Shown here in pieces: positions 15,696 through 15,993 of a DNA stretch of 15,993 bases (within the stretch, counting starts at the first letter, position 1; the number at the start of each line of letters is the position of its first letter). The DNA is taken from NCBI GenBank assembly GCA_964412395.1, contig CAYPOY010000099.1, positions 1-15,993 of the forward strand, written 5' to 3'. The notes beneath the pieces are model-generated. The model saw nothing but the letters and a program-made list of their open reading frames with translations. It searched no databases and was not told the DNA's origin. Origin of the DNA: CAYPOY01 sp964412395. GTDB lineage: Bacteria; Chloroflexota; Anaerolineae; B4-G1. The translations under genes and the position numbers were made by a program.

Positions 15696-15993
15696 TGCCC
15701 ACCTCAGTGGCCTCGCCAGTGGCATAAATATTGCTCAGAGTCACTATTCCGCCGAGCAAAACCCAACTATACACGGCGTAATCAAAGCCAGCGATGGTCT
15801 GGGTGTAGACAAAGGGGAACAACCAGTCGCCGAGCCCCATGGCCACGATACAGCCCACCCACCCGGCTAACGTACCGTTAGCCAGTCCTTCGCTGAAGTT
15901 GCCCGTTCCCTTCAAACGCAAACAGAGCTTGTAGCCCGTCCACCCCAGGGAACGAAAGAACCATTAGAAAATGAACAATCCCTCGACGCCAGT
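15688..15993 (-). pseudogene. C-terminal end of an O-antigen ligase/Wzy-like membrane protein with an in-frame stop, partial at the right edge
   Basis: The minus frame reads TGVEGLFIF, then TAA at 15966-15964, then WFFRSLGWTGYKLCLRLKGTGNFSEGLANGTLAGWVGCIVAMGLGDWLFPFVYTQ and a final span YAVYSWVLLGGIVTLSNI before the TGA at 15688. Glycine-leucine, aromatic and membrane patterns continue on both sides of the TAA in one frame. They fit the C-terminal membrane segments of O-antigen ligase family proteins, where a GL-G-L-FLW-type segment precedes a basic loop. The stop therefore looks like a nonsense change or a base-call error in an otherwise intact gene. Reinitiation at TTG 15921 would give a 77-residue fragment with two spans. 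If intact, the protein would polymerise or ligate the glycan of this locus at the outer face of the membrane. The identification rests on about 100 residues and on context. Confidence 0.55.

Overview
The window reads as a bacterial metagenome-type contig, most probably from Chloroflexota (Anaerolineae-like). This is an inference from protein style, not from a marker gene: long secreted FG-GAP and Ig-like proteins, a C-terminal IYLPVVL motif typical of exported Chloroflexota proteins, and runs of GT-C membrane glycosyltransferases. All supported genes lie on the minus strand, so transcription runs from high to low coordinates. No rRNA, tRNA, CRISPR array, transposase or toxin-antitoxin pair is visible.

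Right part (15993 down to 6072): a compact surface-glycan assembly locus. In transcription order it holds the C-terminal end of an O-antigen ligase/Wzy-like membrane protein carrying an in-frame stop, a GT2 glycosyltransferase, a GT4 glycosyltransferase, a radical SAM/SPASM protein, and four consecutive polytopic membrane proteins of GT-C type. Spacings are overlaps of 8, 4, 4 and 1 bp or gaps of at most about 30 bp, so this is almost certainly one operon with translational coupling. The GT2 and GT4 enzymes would build an oligosaccharide on the cytoplasmic face. The GT-C proteins would use lipid-linked sugars on the outer face, and the ligase-like protein would polymerise or attach the glycan.

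Left part (6028 down to 1): two exported proteins. The first is an SGNH-hydrolase-like enzyme with a signal peptide and Ig-like repeats. It is interrupted by a 100-N scaffold gap that falls exactly inside its tandem repeats. The second is a very large protein running off the left edge, with 14 FG-GAP calcium motifs (probably two seven-bladed beta-propellers), a linker, and at least three Ig-like modules, two of them nearly identical at DNA level. The 209-bp region between the two genes holds one copy of a 34-bp hairpin-forming repeat, whose other copy encodes the C-terminal tail of the SGNH protein, and two promoter-like 19-bp repeats.

I see no clearly new defence or mobile system. The points most worth a second look are the 34-bp repeat used both as coding tail and as leader hairpin, the recent Ig-module duplication, the broken ligase-like gene, the heptamer repeat inside a membrane protein, and the radical SAM/SPASM gene embedded in a glycan operon.
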